A stretch of 46,680 bases of DNA from an uncultured Clostridia bacterium. GTDB lineage: Bacteria; Bacillota; Clostridia; Oscillospirales; Ruminococcaceae. The notes beneath the pieces are model-generated. The model saw nothing but the letters and a program-made list of their open reading frames with translations. It searched no databases and had not been told where the DNA came from. Where the stretch lies: contig CALXGT010000045.1 of NCBI GenBank assembly GCA_944387915.1, positions 1 through 46,680 of the forward strand, given 5' to 3'. The translations under genes were made by a program, and so were the position numbers. This document shows positions 8,233 to 18,168 of the stretch, in pieces. Numbering within the stretch: position 1 is the stretch's first letter; each line of letters begins with the position of its first letter.

Positions 8233-8251
8233 ACGAGAAAGGACGCATATC

Positions 8252-9382
8252 ATGTACCATCTTCTAAAACAGGAAGGCGCCGCCAGACGGGGCCGCTTCG
8301 AAACCGTACACGGTACCATCCAGACCCCTGCGTTTATGAACGTAGCTACCGCCGCCGCTATCAAAGGCGGCATCTCCTCTTACGATTTGCGGGATTTAAA
8401 GTGCCAGGTGGAGCTTTGTAACACCTACCATCTTCATGTCCGTCCCGGAGATCAGATTGTAAAGGAATTGGGCGGACTACAAAAATTTACCGGCTGGAAC
8501 GGTCCGATGCTCACCGACAGCGGCGGGTTTCAGGTCTTTTCTTTGGCTTCCCTGCGTACCATTAAAGAAGCGGGCGTGACCTTCGCGTCTCATGTGGACG
8601 GAAGGAAGATTTTTATGAGTCCGGAAATCAGTATGCAGATCCAGTCCAATTTGGGCTCTACCATCGCCATGGCCTTTGACGAATGCGTCGAAAATCCTTC
8701 GACCTTGGAGTATTCCAAAAAATCCTGCGCCCGGACCACCCGCTGGCTCAGCCGGTGTAAAAAGGAAATGGCACGGTTAAACGCCCTTCCCGACACGGTG
8801 AACAAAAACCAGCTTCTTTTTGGCATTAACCAAGGATGTATTTATCCCGAGCTTCGCATCGAGCATATGAAGGAAATCGCCGAATTGGATTTGGACGGAT
8901 ACGCCATCGGAGGATTGGCGGTAGGAGAGCCCGCCGAAACCATGTACCATATCATCCAATGCGTAGAGCCCTATATGCCCAAAGGCAAGATCCGTTACCT
9001 TATGGGCGTCGGAACGCCGGGAAACATTTTGGAAGCAGTCTACCGGGGCGTCGATCTGTTTGACTGTGTTATGCCCAGCCGAAACGGGCGCCACGGACAC
9101 CTCAACACCTGGGAGGGCATCCGCAATATTTTAAACGCCAAGTACGAAAAGGACGACTCCCCCATCGACGAACAATGCGACTGTCCCGTCTGTCAAAGAC
9201 ATTCCCGGGCCTACATTCGCCATTTATTTAAAGCCAAAGAGATGTTGGGAATGCGTTTAGCCGTTATGCATAACCTTTATTTTTATAATACGCTAATGGA
9301 AAAAATCCGTGAAGCTTTGGACGAAAATCGATACGAATCTTTTTACCGGAAATACCGGATACTTTTGGATACAAGAATTTAG
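8252..9382 (+). CDS. tgt: tRNA-guanine transglycosylase
   Basis: Tgt exchanges guanine at tRNA position 34 for preQ1. The 376-residue TIM barrel has Asp89 (LTDSGGFQVFS), the nucleophile Asp271 (DLFDCVMPSRNGRHG), and the zinc site Cys309, Cys311, Cys314 and His340. Length is typical. GAGAAAGGA lies upstream of the ATG. It works directly before QueA in the pathway and is co-transcribed with it. Confidence 0.97.
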   Translation: MYHLLKQEGAARRGRFETVHGTIQTPAFMNVATAAAIKGGISSYDLRDLKCQVELCNTYHLHVRPGDQIVKELGGLQKFTGWNGPMLTDSGGFQVFSLASLRTIKEAGVTFASHVDGRKIFMSPEISMQIQSNLGSTIAMAFDECVENPSTLEYSKKSCARTTRWLSRCKKEMARLNALPDTVNKNQLLFGINQGCIYPELRIEHMKEIAELDLDGYAIGGLAVGEPAETMYHIIQCVEPYMPKGKIRYLMGVGTPGNILEAVYRGVDLFDCVMPSRNGRHGHLNTWEGIRNILNAKYEKDDSPIDEQCDCPVCQRHSRAYIRHLFKAKEMLGMRLAVMHNLYFYNTLMEKIREALDENRYESFYRKYRILLDTRI

Positions 9383-9395
9383 GTGAAAGAAAAAA

Positions 9396-9941
9396 ATGAC
9401 ATTCATCGAGCTTCTTCTGGTTGCTTTGGGCTTAAGTATGGACGCCGCCGCTGTCTCTTTGACAAACGGCGGCGTATACTGTCCTCTGTCTCTGGACAAA
9501 AAGCTGGCGATCCCCCTCTGCTTTGGATTGTTTCAGGGCCTTATGCCGTTACTGGGATACCTCACCGGCTCCTTATTTGCTCAATGGATGGATCGGTACG
9601 CAGGCATCATTTGTTTTTTGATACTGGGTACCATTGGGGGAAAGATGATCTATGAAGGATTTTTAAAGCAGGATACCAAACCGAAAAGCGAAAATTTGAC
9701 CTATAAGGTTTTACTGCTCCAGGCGATTGCCACCAGCATCGACGCTTTCGCCGTAGGCGTAGGATTTTGCGCCGCAAAGGTCCTTTTGCTTCCGGCAGTT
9801 TCCATCATCGCCGTCATTACTGGCGTATGCTGTATGCTGGCGCTTTTATTGGGAAGATCTTTCGGCTGCATTCTCGGAAACAAAGGCGAAATCTTTGGCG
9901 GCAGCATTTTGCTGCTGATCGGGATCAAATCGTTGTTTTGA
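9396..9941 (+). CDS. mntP: Manganese efflux pump MntP
   Basis: The 181-residue protein is built of about six hydrophobic segments in two similar halves, each starting with a conserved Asp-containing helix (GLSMDAAAVSLTNG near the N-terminus, ATSIDAFAVGVGF around residue 113), the hallmark of the MntP/DUF204 family of Mn2+ exporters. It follows tgt by 13 bp and is probably read from the same transcript. No separate yybP-ykoY manganese riboswitch is visible before it, so its control here may be constitutive. Substrate assignment rests on family only. Confidence 0.93.
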   Translation: MTFIELLLVALGLSMDAAAVSLTNGGVYCPLSLDKKLAIPLCFGLFQGLMPLLGYLTGSLFAQWMDRYAGIICFLILGTIGGKMIYEGFLKQDTKPKSENLTYKVLLLQAIATSIDAFAVGVGFCAAKVLLLPAVSIIAVITGVCCMLALLLGRSFGCILGNKGEIFGGSILLLIGIKSLF

Positions 9942-9944
9942 CTC

Positions 9945-9972
9945 TTGCAAAACAAAAAAAATATGATACAAT
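9945..9972 (+). promoter_or_regulatory. Promoter of pncB
   Basis: TTGCAA (9945-9950) and TACAAT (9967-9972) with a 16-bp A-rich spacer lie about 50 bp upstream of the pncB start, right after the mntP stop. Confidence 0.72.
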
Positions 9973-10020
9973 ATATGATAATTTCTTTATTGCTCCTGAC
10001 CATAGAAAGAGGGAAAAAAT

Positions 10021-11469
10021 ATGGATGTGAAATTACAGCGAAATCTGACGATGTTGGTGGACTTCTACGAGCTGACTATGGCAAACGGATATCTGGAGGA
10101 GGGCTTTTCCCAAAAGGAAGCGGTCTTCGATATGTTTTTCAGAAAAATCCCGGATAACGGTGGATTTGCGGTCTGTGCCGGCCTCGAGCAGCTTATCGAG
10201 TATTTGAAAAACCTTCATTTTACCGAAGAAGATATCGAATTTCTCAGAGGAAAGCATATGTTTTCCGAAGCCTTTTTGGAATATTTGAAGAATTTCAAAT
10301 TTTGCTGCGATATCTGGGCTATTGAGGAAGGGACTCCCATCTTCCCCAATGAGCCGGTGTTAACGGTGGTGGGACCGGTGATGCAAGCCCAGCTTATTGA
10401 AACTATGGTACTTTTAACCATAAACTACCAATCCTTGGTCGCAACCAAAGCCAATCGGATTGTCCGGGCGGCAGCGGGAAGATCGGTTTTTGAATTCGGT
10501 TCCCGGAGAGCGCAAAGCTATGACGCCGCCATTTTAGGTGCGAGGGCGTCCTATATCGGCGGATGCGACGGCACCGCTTGTGCCATCGCCGACAGAGAGT
10601 ACCAAATTCCCGCCATGGGAACTATGGCGCACAGCTGGGTCCAGCTCTTTGACAGCGAATACGAATCCTTTAAGGCCTACGCGGAAGTGTATCCCGACAG
10701 CTGTACCTTACTGGTAGACACCTATAACGTATTGAAATCCGGCGTTCCCAACGCCATCCGAGTCTTTGATGAAGTTCTCCGTCCCAGGGGATACGAGCCG
10801 GTAGGAATTCGCATTGACAGCGGTGACATCGCTTACCTTTCCAAGAAAGCCAGAATCATGTTGAATGAAGCGGGCTATGAAAAAGTAAAGATTGTCGCCA
10901 GCAATTCGTTGGACGAGTACCTGATCCGGGATCTTTTGCTCCAGGGAGCCAAGGTAGATACTTTCGGCGTAGGAGAAAATTTAATTACTTCCAAGAGCGA
11001 TCCGGTTTTCGGCGGTGTTTACAAGTTGGTGGCGACCAAAGACGGCGACCATTATACCCCGAAAATTAAGCTGAGTGAAACGGCGGAAAAAATTACCACT
11101 CCTCATCGGAAGATGGTGTACCGTCTCTTCAAAAATGACACCGGACAGGCAGTAGCCGATTACATCACCATGTTTGACGAAGAAGTTCCCAAAAACGGGC
11201 CCATTACCCTTTTTGATCCCAACGAAACATGGAAATCCAAAACATTCGAAAATGTGACGCTGGTTCCTATGATGAAGAAAATTTTCGATCACGGCGAATG
11301 CTGCTACCAGTCCCCCGACATCGAAAGCCTTCGGACTTACTGCAAAAAGCAGGTGGAATCTTTGTGGGATGAGGTTACCCGGTTTGAAAATCCCCACCGC
11401 TACTATGTAGACCTTTCAGTTTCTCTTTGGAAGAGCAAACAGCAGCTGTTAAAAGAAAAACAATTTTAG
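10021..11469 (+). CDS. pncB: Nicotinate phosphoribosyltransferase
   Basis: PncB makes nicotinate mononucleotide from nicotinate and PRPP with ATP, the entry of salvage into NAD synthesis. The 482-residue protein shows DFYELTMANGY near the N-terminus, the EFGSRRAQSYDAA block, LVDTYNVLKSGV, and the phosphate-binding GIRIDSGDIAYLS stretch. Length fits the longer Gram-positive form. AGAGGG lies upstream of the ATG. It has its own promoter and terminator and stands alone. Confidence 0.95.
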   Translation: MDVKLQRNLTMLVDFYELTMANGYLEEGFSQKEAVFDMFFRKIPDNGGFAVCAGLEQLIEYLKNLHFTEEDIEFLRGKHMFSEAFLEYLKNFKFCCDIWAIEEGTPIFPNEPVLTVVGPVMQAQLIETMVLLTINYQSLVATKANRIVRAAAGRSVFEFGSRRAQSYDAAILGARASYIGGCDGTACAIADREYQIPAMGTMAHSWVQLFDSEYESFKAYAEVYPDSCTLLVDTYNVLKSGVPNAIRVFDEVLRPRGYEPVGIRIDSGDIAYLSKKARIMLNEAGYEKVKIVASNSLDEYLIRDLLLQGAKVDTFGVGENLITSKSDPVFGGVYKLVATKDGDHYTPKIKLSETAEKITTPHRKMVYRLFKNDTGQAVADYITMFDEEVPKNGPITLFDPNETWKSKTFENVTLVPMMKKIFDHGECCYQSPDIESLRTYCKKQVESLWDEVTRFENPHRYYVDLSVSLWKSKQQLLKEKQF

Positions 11470-11478
11470 CCAAAAGAA

Positions 11479-11513
11479 CCCGGTAACCGTCTTTCCGGTT
11501 ACCGGGCATTTTC
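11479..11513 (+). terminator. Terminator of pncB
   Basis: An 11-bp perfect stem (CCCGGTAACCG/CGGTTACCGGG) with a 6-nt loop is followed by CATTTTC, 10 bp after the pncB stop. Confidence 0.85.
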
Positions 11514-11524
11514 AAAGGGCGTCT

Positions 11525-11728
11525 TTACTTTTTCTCGCGAACTGCCGTGTCTCTGAAAAAGAGAGAAATGCACCAAAGCGCCGCCAATCCGACGATTACG
11601 TAAACGATCCGGCTGAAGATAGAGTCCTGGCCGCCGCCGATGGCCGCTACAAGGTCAAAGCCGAAAAGGCCGATAGAACCCCAGTTCAGACCGCCGATGA
11701 TCGCTAACGCCAATGCAATTTTATCCAT
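11525..11728 (-). CDS. Small DUF378 (YuzA-like) membrane protein
   Basis: A 67-residue protein with two hydrophobic helices. The first holds the family signature LALAIIGGLNWGSIGLFGFD, the second IVYVIVGLAALWCISLFF, with a short charged tail. An ATG four codons further upstream (11740) touches the AAAGG and is less likely than the ATG at 11728, which has it 11 bases away. Function of DUF378 proteins is unknown; they are common in Firmicutes. It converges on pncB. Confidence 0.88.
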   Translation of the reverse strand: MDKIALALAIIGGLNWGSIGLFGFDLVAAIGGGQDSIFSRIVYVIVGLAALWCISLFFRDTAVREKK

Positions 11729-11851
11729 ATTTTTCGCCATCCTTTATCTAGTTTATTTTGATAACCCTACGGACAAATATAGTATGGAAGCTCTTTTTTA
11801 TTTTATTCATTTCTAGCATAATATTATTTTAAAACGGAAAGGAAGATTTTT

Positions 11852-12475
11852 TTGACGACACCCCAGGTTATTGCCGCTGTAAGCCTTACTGCCCTGTTTG
11901 TCATCGTGCTGATCGTTTTATTTTTTTTCGCACGGACACAATATCGGAGAAAAAATAAAACTTACGCAAAACGAAAAGTTTCCGCGTTACTCAAACGATT
12001 TTCCGGCATTCGAAGTTTTCGGGTAATGAATGATATTACTCTTCCCTTAAACGATCGACTCATTCCTGTCGATCATATCCTCATCGGTTTTTTCGGTATC
12101 ATGATTGTGGACAGCCGAGATGAACGGGGAAATGTCTATGGAAACGACGGCCAGAAAACCTGGGTACAGGTTACTGGTAAAAAAGATCGGCCGGAAACCG
12201 AAAAACGCCAAAATTTTCCAAACCCGGTTATGGAAAACCAGCTTCGAGTGGACGCGGTGCGGAAAATTTTAACCACCAACCAGGTATATAAAACGGAAAT
12301 CGAAAGCTACGTTGTGTTTGCTGAAAAAAAGGTCCAGCTTGCAGTGGGGAAGATTCCTACGGTGCTTTCTTATAAGGACTTTAAGAAGTTGTTAGGAAAA
12401 GAACGGTATTCCGCCGACGGTCCTGTGGATGTAAAGGAGATCGCTTCCCTTCTTTCCCAAAACGCAGTCAGGTAG
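11852..12475 (+). CDS. Membrane-anchored NERD-domain protein
   Basis: The 207-residue protein starts from TTG behind GGAAAGGAAG. One N-terminal transmembrane helix (about residues 8-27) precedes a basic segment and a NERD-like domain: VDHILIGFFGIMIVDSRD (around 74-91), then ERGNVYGND, and FPNPVMENQLRVDAVRKIL. NERD is a proposed nuclease-related fold. The usual E-x-K of the core strand appears here as D-S-R, so nuclease activity is doubtful. It stands alone between two terminators, with no DNA-repair or plasmid genes nearby. Biological role unknown. Confidence 0.8.
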   Translation: MTTPQVIAAVSLTALFVIVLIVLFFFARTQYRRKNKTYAKRKVSALLKRFSGIRSFRVMNDITLPLNDRLIPVDHILIGFFGIMIVDSRDERGNVYGNDGQKTWVQVTGKKDRPETEKRQNFPNPVMENQLRVDAVRKILTTNQVYKTEIESYVVFAEKKVQLAVGKIPTVLSYKDFKKLLGKERYSADGPVDVKEIASLLSQNAVR

Positions 12476-12481
12476 CAAAAC

Positions 12482-12513
12482 AAAACCTCCCTCTTATTCG
12501 AGGGAGGTTTTTC
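12482..12513 (+). terminator. Terminator of the NERD gene
   Basis: A 12-bp perfect stem (AAAACCTCCCTC/GAGGGAGGTTTT) with a 6-nt loop directly follows the stop codon. Confidence 0.9.
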
Positions 12514-12573
12514 CATAAAAAGCCATCGAACCGGAAAATCCATATCCCAAAGGTTTATAGAGCCTTTGGAAAA

Positions 12574-13191
12574 TTAAAAGCTGTGGTCAGGCAATAAAGG
12601 CGAACTCAAGCCATCTTCTATAAAATGAACTTTCGCGGTATCCCAATATTTTCTATAGACCCGTTTTTCGTCCCCATCCAAATTCAGCTGGTACATCCGG
12701 AAAATGACCCGCAGATTTTTAGGCTGCCATTGCTCCTCGTAAGAATAACAATATTTCATTCCCATATTTTTCATAACGCCCCCGCTTCCGTGGTTGTTTC
12801 GATCATGCGTCGCTGTAATATACAAAAAGCCGTCTTTTTTTACCTGTGCCACGACTGCTTTTCCGGCTTCAGTAACGATACCCTGGTTCCAAAATTCTTT
12901 TTGTAAACCATAGCCGAGATCATAAGGTTCCTCGACATCCACATTGATATAGCCAATAGGCTCCTTATGCTCTTTAAGGCAGATGGCATATGCATAAGCT
13001 TTCGCCTGCGCATATTTTGCCGCATATCTTTCCTTAAAAAGAACCATCGCCTCTTTGGGGCTTTCTAACGGAAACCATGGCAAAAACCGATTAACTTCCC
13101 GATCACTGAAAATCCGATACAGGGCATTCAAATCCTCTTCGGTGAATTTTCTTAGGATCAAGCGCCGTGTTTCCAAAGTCGGTGTATTCAT
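12574..13191 (-). CDS. GNAT family N-acetyltransferase (RimJ/RimL-like)
   Basis: The product carries the RimJ-type start LETRRLILRKFTEEDLNALY, the beta-strand pair PIGYINVDV, the acetyl-CoA loop region LGYGLQKEFWNQGIVTEAGKA, and the late NHGSGGVMKNMGM motif. I place the start at the ATG at 13191, where the domain begins; a TTG at 13218 overlaps the sigA stop (TTGA) and would add nine residues. Substrate is not predictable. Being last after dgt-dnaG-sigA it may be read by run-through. Confidence 0.85.
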   Translation of the reverse strand: MNTPTLETRRLILRKFTEEDLNALYRIFSDREVNRFLPWFPLESPKEAMVLFKERYAAKYAQAKAYAYAICLKEHKEPIGYINVDVEEPYDLGYGLQKEFWNQGIVTEAGKAVVAQVKKDGFLYITATHDRNNHGSGGVMKNMGMKYCYSYEEQWQPKNLRVIFRMYQLNLDGDEKRVYRKYWDTAKVHFIEDGLSSPLLPDHSF

Positions 13192-13214
13192 AAGCTGATT
13201 CCCCTGCGTTACGA

Positions 13215-14297
13215 TCAATCCAGAAAATCCTTGAGCTTTTTGCTGCGGCTGGGATGTCTTAGTTTCCGGAGTGCTTTCGCTTCGATTTGACGGATCCGTT
13301 CTCTGGTCACTTTAAACTCTTTTCCTACTTCCTCCAAGGTACGGCTTCTTCCGTCCTCCAAACCAAAACGCAAGCGAAGCACCTTCTCCTCTCTGGGAGT
13401 CAACGTGCTCAACACCTGGCTTAGTTGCTCTCTTAAAAGAGTATGGGAGGCGGCGTCGGCCGGAGAAGGCGCCTCGTCATCGGGAATAAAATCTCCCAAA
13501 TGGCTGTCTTCCTCCTCGCCAATAGGCGTTTCCAAAGAAACCGGCTCCTGGGAAACCCGCAAAATCTCCCGGACCTTGTCCACCGACATGCCCAATTCCG
13601 AAGCAATTTCCTCGGCGCTGGGCTCATGTCCGTTTTTATGCAGAAGCTGACTGCTGACTTTTTTGACCCGATTGATGGTCTCCACCATATGCACGGGAAT
13701 CCGAATGGTCCGCGCCTGATCGGCAATCGCCCGGGTAATCGCCTGACGAATCCACCAGGTCGCGTAAGTGGAAAACTTAAATCCTTTGGTATGATCGAAC
13801 TTTTCCACCGCTTTGATCAATCCAAGATTTCCCTCCTGGATCAAGTCCAAAAACTGCATTCCCCGCCCCACATATCGTTTGGCGATGCTGACAACCAACC
13901 GTAAATTGGCTTCGCTTAACCGTTGGCGGGCTTTGGCGTCGCCATGGGCCATCCGTTCCGCCAATTCCACTTCCTCATCTCCCGAAAGAAGCGGCACCCG
14001 ACCAATCTCTTTCAGATACACTTTCACCGGGTCGTCGATATTCACACCGTCCGCATAGGACGCATCCTCATCTGTCAATCCCGGATCATGTTCCAAATCC
14101 AGGTTCAGCTCATCCTCTACGTTAAAATCCTCGATAATTTCCACATTGAGGTTTTCCAGACTGTCGTAGAGCTTTTCCATCTGCTCCGCGTCAAAATCCA
14201 GCTCTTCCAACGCGTCGGTGATCTCCTTGGTGGTCAACTTCCCCTTTAAACGCCCTTGTTCTACTAAATCGTTGACTGTTGTCTTTTTTTCGGCCAT
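13215..14297 (-). CDS. sigA: RNA polymerase primary sigma factor (RpoD/SigA)
   Basis: The 360-residue housekeeping sigma factor has region 1.2/2 with [27 protein letters not shown], the -10 recognising helix [18 protein letters not shown], region 3, and the C-terminal helix-turn-helix [20 protein letters not shown] that reads the -35. A short acidic region 1.1 is present, as in Firmicutes SigA. AAAGGAG lies 9 bases before the ATG. The promoters in this window match its expected TTGACA/TATAAT. It is the third gene of the conserved dgt-dnaG-sigA macromolecular synthesis operon. Confidence 0.97.
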   Translation of the reverse strand: MAEKKTTVNDLVEQGRLKGKLTTKEITDALEELDFDAEQMEKLYDSLENLNVEIIEDFNVEDELNLDLEHDPGLTDEDASYADGVNIDDPVKVYLKEIGRVPLLSGDEEVELAERMAHGDAKARQRLSEANLRLVVSIAKRYVGRGMQFLDLIQEGNLGLIKAVEKFDHTKGFKFSTYATWWIRQAITRAIADQARTIRIPVHMVETINRVKKVSSQLLHKNGHEPSAEEIASELGMSVDKVREILRVSQEPVSLETPIGEEEDSHLGDFIPDDEAPSPADAASHTLLREQLSQVLSTLTPREEKVLRLRFGLEDGRSRTLEEVGKEFKVTRERIRQIEAKALRKLRHPSRSKKLKDFLD

Positions 14298-14322
14298 GTG
14301 AATACTCCTTTTTCGTTCCCGT

Positions 14323-16080
14323 TTATTTTTTCTCTTTCTTTATCTGTTCAATTGCAGCATATAATTCTTTGTCCGAAAGTTCTCCTACCCTTTGGCTTAC
14401 ATTTTTATACTGATAGCGAAGGAGCGTTTGGATATAATCTTCCAGCACCTGTTCTGTCTTGGGAATTTCGCTGTTTACAGCAATAATCTCACTTAACCGC
14501 GACAGCTTCTCCGGCGGCAAATCCCCGGAAAAGTCAATCAATGTAACGTTGTTATTATTCTGTAACTTTTCCGTCAATATACGAAATAATTCCCGATTCA
14601 GCTCGGTAATAAAGTTCGTTTCCCCTATCTTCGACAAAATGTAAGGCAAATAGTCAGGATGTTGGAATAAAAAGGCAATAATGCCTTCTTCCGCCAGTGC
14701 GGCGCTCAGATTCGCGCCCCGCTGGGGATTCAAACGATCCCGAAACGCAGAACGATCATTTTGAATTTTTTTCCAGTTCTCCTTTTGGCTTCGTTTTTGA
14801 TTCCGGCGTCGATAAACGTTAATATTGGATAAGACCGTTTCCTTTAATATTCCTGTCTCTCTGGCGAGATAACCGGCATACACCTCCCGTTCGATGGGAC
14901 TCTCTAATTTCGCAAGATATTCCACACTTTCATTCAGGTACGCCGCTAACCCTTCGGAGGTCGAAAGATCGTGCTGTTTCTTAAACAGGGACAATCGATA
15001 ATCAATCACACTATCCGACCCCTCAATCAGAAGGGAAAACCGTTTCGCACCAAATTTTTTAATATATTCGTCCGGATCCTTGGCATCGGGAATGGATAAA
15101 ATCTTGGTTTCAACGCCAACCTCTTTTAACAACGCAACCGCTCGATCGGTAGCGCTCCTTCCCGCCCCGTCGCTGTCGTAGGCAATTACCACCTCTTTGG
15201 TATATTGAGAAATCAGCCGGCATTGCTCCGACGTCAACGCGGTCCCCAGTGTCGCCACCGTATTTTCAAATCCCGCTTGGTTGATGGAAATGACGTCCAT
15301 ATATCCTTCCGCTAAGATTAACCGTTGAGAGGCCGCAATTTTCGCAAAATTCAGTGAAAATAAATTGCGGCTCTTTTTAAACACGAGAGTATCGGGAGAA
15401 TTGAGGTACTTGGGCTTGCTGTCATCCAGCACCCGGCCGCCGAAACCAATCACGTTTTTCCGCAGGTCGATGATGGGAAAAATGACCCGGTTTCGAAAAA
15501 GATCGTAACTATTCCCGTTTCTCCCTTTCGTCAACACCGCCGCTTTCAGCATCTGCTCCTCGGTAAATCCCTTTTGACGAAGAAAATTTTTTAAATTGCT
15601 CCAACCTTCCGGCGCATACCCCAAACCATACTTAACAATGGTTTTCATCGTTAACCCGCGGTCTCGCAGGTAATCCAGCCCCTTCTTCCCCGCCTCGCTC
15701 TTCAATACCTCGTGGTAATACCGGGCGGCGGTTCGGTTGATCTCATAAATCAAGGGCTTTAACGTCAAGGAAGGATCATTTTTCCCTTCCTCCGGGAAAG
15801 GAATCCCATTTCGCTCCGCCAAAAATTTAAGCGCTTCTATGTATCCCAAATTTTCCATCTTCATCACAAAAGTGATGACGTCTCCCCCGGTTCCGCAACC
15901 GAAACAATGAAAAGACTGGGTATCGGTATAAACCACCATAGACGGCGTTTTCTCCGAATGGAAGGGACAAAGCCCCACCAGATTTCTTCCCTGGCGTTTC
16001 AGCGGCAGATAGCCGGATATCACCGTTTCGATATCACAGCTTGTTTTTAGGGTATCAATAAAGCTCTGCGCAATCGCCAT
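14323..16080 (-). CDS. dnaG: DNA primase
   Basis: DnaG makes RNA primers at the replication fork. Domains in order over 585 residues: an N-terminal zinc ribbon (Cys38, His41, Cys59, Cys62), the RNA polymerase core with a TOPRIM fold (LILAEGYMD then YDSDGAGR), and a variable C-terminal helicase-binding domain from about 430. AAAGGAGG precedes the ATG. It is flanked by dgt and sigA with short gaps. The sequence looks complete. Confidence 0.97.
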   Translation of the reverse strand: MAIAQSFIDTLKTSCDIETVISGYLPLKRQGRNLVGLCPFHSEKTPSMVVYTDTQSFHCFGCGTGGDVITFVMKMENLGYIEALKFLAERNGIPFPEEGKNDPSLTLKPLIYEINRTAARYYHEVLKSEAGKKGLDYLRDRGLTMKTIVKYGLGYAPEGWSNLKNFLRQKGFTEEQMLKAAVLTKGRNGNSYDLFRNRVIFPIIDLRKNVIGFGGRVLDDSKPKYLNSPDTLVFKKSRNLFSLNFAKIAASQRLILAEGYMDVISINQAGFENTVATLGTALTSEQCRLISQYTKEVVIAYDSDGAGRSATDRAVALLKEVGVETKILSIPDAKDPDEYIKKFGAKRFSLLIEGSDSVIDYRLSLFKKQHDLSTSEGLAAYLNESVEYLAKLESPIEREVYAGYLARETGILKETVLSNINVYRRRNQKRSQKENWKKIQNDRSAFRDRLNPQRGANLSAALAEEGIIAFLFQHPDYLPYILSKIGETNFITELNRELFRILTEKLQNNNNVTLIDFSGDLPPEKLSRLSEIIAVNSEIPKTEQVLEDYIQTLLRYQYKNVSQRVGELSDKELYAAIEQIKKEKK

Positions 16081-16091
16081 AGGTCCTCCTT

Positions 16092-17099
16092 TTATCGTTT
16101 AGTCCAAAACTTGGGGATAAATAAATCCTGGTAAAGATCTACCGCATAAGAATCGGTCATTCCGGCAATATAATCACAAATCACCCGCTCCTTAGGGACA
16201 AAATCCAACATCCGCTTATAGTCTTCCGGAAGCGCCTTTGGCTCCTTTAGGTAATATTCATATAAGCGCTGCAGCATCCCCTCCGCACGGCCTTCTTCCC
16301 CTTTGGCCACCGGGTTGGTATAAACCCGCTCAAACATAAAATCCTTTAGGATTCGATAAGCCCGAAACACATCGGGATCCATCGAAATATCGTCCTTGCT
16401 GTTTTCCACCAATGATAAAATCAACGTCGTAAGCCGCTCGGATCGCTTTCTCCCTAAAACATAGACCGCTTCCCATGGAAGTTCCTGTTCCTGAAGAACG
16501 CCGGCCCGTACCGCGTCCTCAATATCATGGTTTAGGTAAGCGATCTTATCGGCAATGCGAACGACACGCCCCTCTAACGTCTTTGCTTGGGTTTCCCCGT
16601 CTTCGGCGCTGTGACAGGCAATGCCGTTTTTAACCTCATAAGTCAAATTCAACCCTTTTCCGTTTCGTTCCAGAGAATGAACCACCCGAACGCTTTGCAG
16701 ATGATGCTCAAAAGGAAACGGGCAAACCGCCCGCAACGCTCGTTCTCCGGCGTGGCCGAAAGGAGTATGTCCCAAATCATGTCCCAAAGCGATGGCCTCG
16801 GTCAAATCCTCATTCAGCCGCAACGCCCGGGAAATGGTGCGGGCAATTTGGGATACCTCCAGCGTATGAGTCATACGAGTCCGGTAATGATCTCCCTGAG
16901 GCGCCAAAAACACCTGGGTTTTTTGCTTTAACCGTCGAAACGAATTAGAATGAAGAATCCGATCCCGGTCCCGTTGATAGTCGGTACGAATAGGGCACGG
17001 CTCCTCTTTCCGAAGCCGCCCCCGGGTCTTTTCCGAAAAGGCGGCATAAGGAGACAGCGTCATGCGCTCCCACTGATACTGCTGCTCTTTGTAATCCAT
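16092..17099 (-). CDS. dgt: dGTP triphosphohydrolase-like HD protein
   Basis: The 335-residue HD-domain hydrolase shows LHSNSFRRLKQKTQVF, the first histidine ligand His78 (RMTHTLEVSQIART), the HD pair His107-Asp108 (LGHDLGHTPFGHAGE), and the later Asp in VRIADKIAYLNHDIEDA. These fit the dGTPase family that removes dNTP triphosphate; Firmicutes members of this shorter type act on dNTPs with varied preference, so the substrate is inferred. It leads the dgt-dnaG-sigA operon, with GGGGAGA before the ATG. Confidence 0.93.
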   Translation of the reverse strand: MDYKEQQYQWERMTLSPYAAFSEKTRGRLRKEEPCPIRTDYQRDRDRILHSNSFRRLKQKTQVFLAPQGDHYRTRMTHTLEVSQIARTISRALRLNEDLTEAIALGHDLGHTPFGHAGERALRAVCPFPFEHHLQSVRVVHSLERNGKGLNLTYEVKNGIACHSAEDGETQAKTLEGRVVRIADKIAYLNHDIEDAVRAGVLQEQELPWEAVYVLGRKRSERLTTLILSLVENSKDDISMDPDVFRAYRILKDFMFERVYTNPVAKGEEGRAEGMLQRLYEYYLKEPKALPEDYKRMLDFVPKERVICDYIAGMTDSYAVDLYQDLFIPKFWTKR

Positions 17100-17157
17100 G
17101 CGTCTCCCCTTTTCTTTCTCTCTAATAAATAGATACCGGAAACTTCAAAAAAAGCCT

Positions 17158-17784
17158 TTATTTTATGCTGGCATATTTTTCCTTTTCGACGGTTGGCGAC
17201 ACACTTCCCCCCGTAAGTTCCGTCAATTCTTCCGCAAAAGCATGATAAGCGCTCTTTTTGATTAACAAGCGAAGACAAACCCGCTCATTAAAATCCGAAG
17301 CGAGCGTTTCAATGGAATATTTAGGGAAAAGATAGGTAATCTTTCCGTAAAGACTGTAATCAAAACGGAGAGAAATTTCAAGACACGGCGCCATATACAG
17401 CTTTTGCGCCGCTTCTACCGCAAGGGACGCGCCATGGGAATAAGCGCGGACCAGACCTCCGCCCCCTAAAAGGATTCCACCGAAATAACGGGTCACCACC
17501 ACGCAAACGTCCACAATCCCTTCCTTTTGCAAAACGCTCAGCACCGGGATCCCGGCGGTTCCCTGAGGCTCGCCGTCGTCGGAGTAACGCTGAAAAGACT
17601 GATCCCTAAGCAGATAGGCGTACACATTGTGGGTTGCGTCCCAATGCTTTTGCCGGATCTCCTGGATAAACGAAAGGGCTTCCGCCTCAGTCTCCACATG
17701 GCGGATAAAGCCGATAAAACGGGATTTTCTCTCGATAAATTCGTCTCTTGCCTCGCCCTGAATAGTCACATATTCTTCCGCCAT
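17158..17784 (-). CDS. YigZ/IMPACT family protein (UPF0029)
   Basis: The 208-residue product has the IMPACT N-terminal domain with ERKSRFIGFI, HWDATHNVYAYLL, the signature RYSDDGEPQGTAGIPVL, and RYFGGILLGGGGLVRAYS, followed by a short C-terminal ferredoxin-like domain. The frame is open far upstream through the rpmE terminator, but GGAGG lies 4 bases before the ATG at 17784 and homology begins there. The family is widespread; its precise role in bacteria is not settled. Confidence 0.93.
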   Translation of the reverse strand: MAEEYVTIQGEARDEFIERKSRFIGFIRHVETEAEALSFIQEIRQKHWDATHNVYAYLLRDQSFQRYSDDGEPQGTAGIPVLSVLQKEGIVDVCVVVTRYFGGILLGGGGLVRAYSHGASLAVEAAQKLYMAPCLEISLRFDYSLYGKITYLFPKYSIETLASDFNERVCLRLLIKKSAYHAFAEELTELTGGSVSPTVEKEKYASIK

Positions 17785-17800
17785 ACATCCTCCTGCAACA

Positions 17801-17845
17801 GAAGAAGGCGGTGCGCCCGGTCGTTTCCTCGACCTCGCACCGCCT
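17801..17845 (-). terminator. Terminator of rpmE
   Basis: A 10-bp outer stem (AGGCGGTGCG/CGCACCGCCT) encloses an inner GGTCG/CGACC stem and ends in TTCTTC on the minus strand, 18 bp after the rpmE stop. Confidence 0.78.
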
Positions 17846-17863
17846 AACATTCTCTCATTTTGT

Positions 17864-18067
17864 TTATTTATCCAGATTAAATCTTCTCTTAAACCGATCC
17901 ACACGTCCGCCGGTATCCACCAGTTTCTGCTTACCGGTAAAGAAAGGATGGCATTTGGAGCAAACCTCAACGCTAATGTTTTCCTTTGTCGAACCAGTCT
18001 CAAAAACGGCGCCGCAGGCGCATTTAATCGTCGCTTTTTTGTATTCAGGATGGATTCCCTGTTTCAT
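17864..18067 (-). CDS. rpmE: 50S ribosomal protein L31, zinc-binding form
   Basis: The 67-residue protein bridges subunits at the central protuberance. It starts [10 protein letters not shown] and carries four zinc cysteines, Cys16, Cys18, Cys36 and Cys39, so it is the zinc-containing type rather than the zinc-free paralogue used in zinc starvation. The tail [11 protein letters not shown] is typical. GAAAGAGGTG precedes the ATG. Confidence 0.97.
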   Translation of the reverse strand: MKQGIHPEYKKATIKCACGAVFETGSTKENISVEVCSKCHPFFTGKQKLVDTGGRVDRFKRRFNLDK

Positions 18068-18106
18068 TTCTGTTCACCTCTTTCAAATCCTGTATCTCGA
18101 AATAAG

Positions 18107-18135
18107 ATGATACCATAATTGAAGAAAAAAAGCAA
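18107..18135 (-). promoter_or_regulatory. Promoter of rpmE
   Basis: On the minus strand TTGCTT (18130-18135) and TATCAT (18107-18112) are 17 bp apart, about 40 bp upstream of the start codon. Confidence 0.72.
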
Positions 18136-18168
18136 GCCTTTTTTTCTTTTTCTGTTGAAAAAGAGGTT

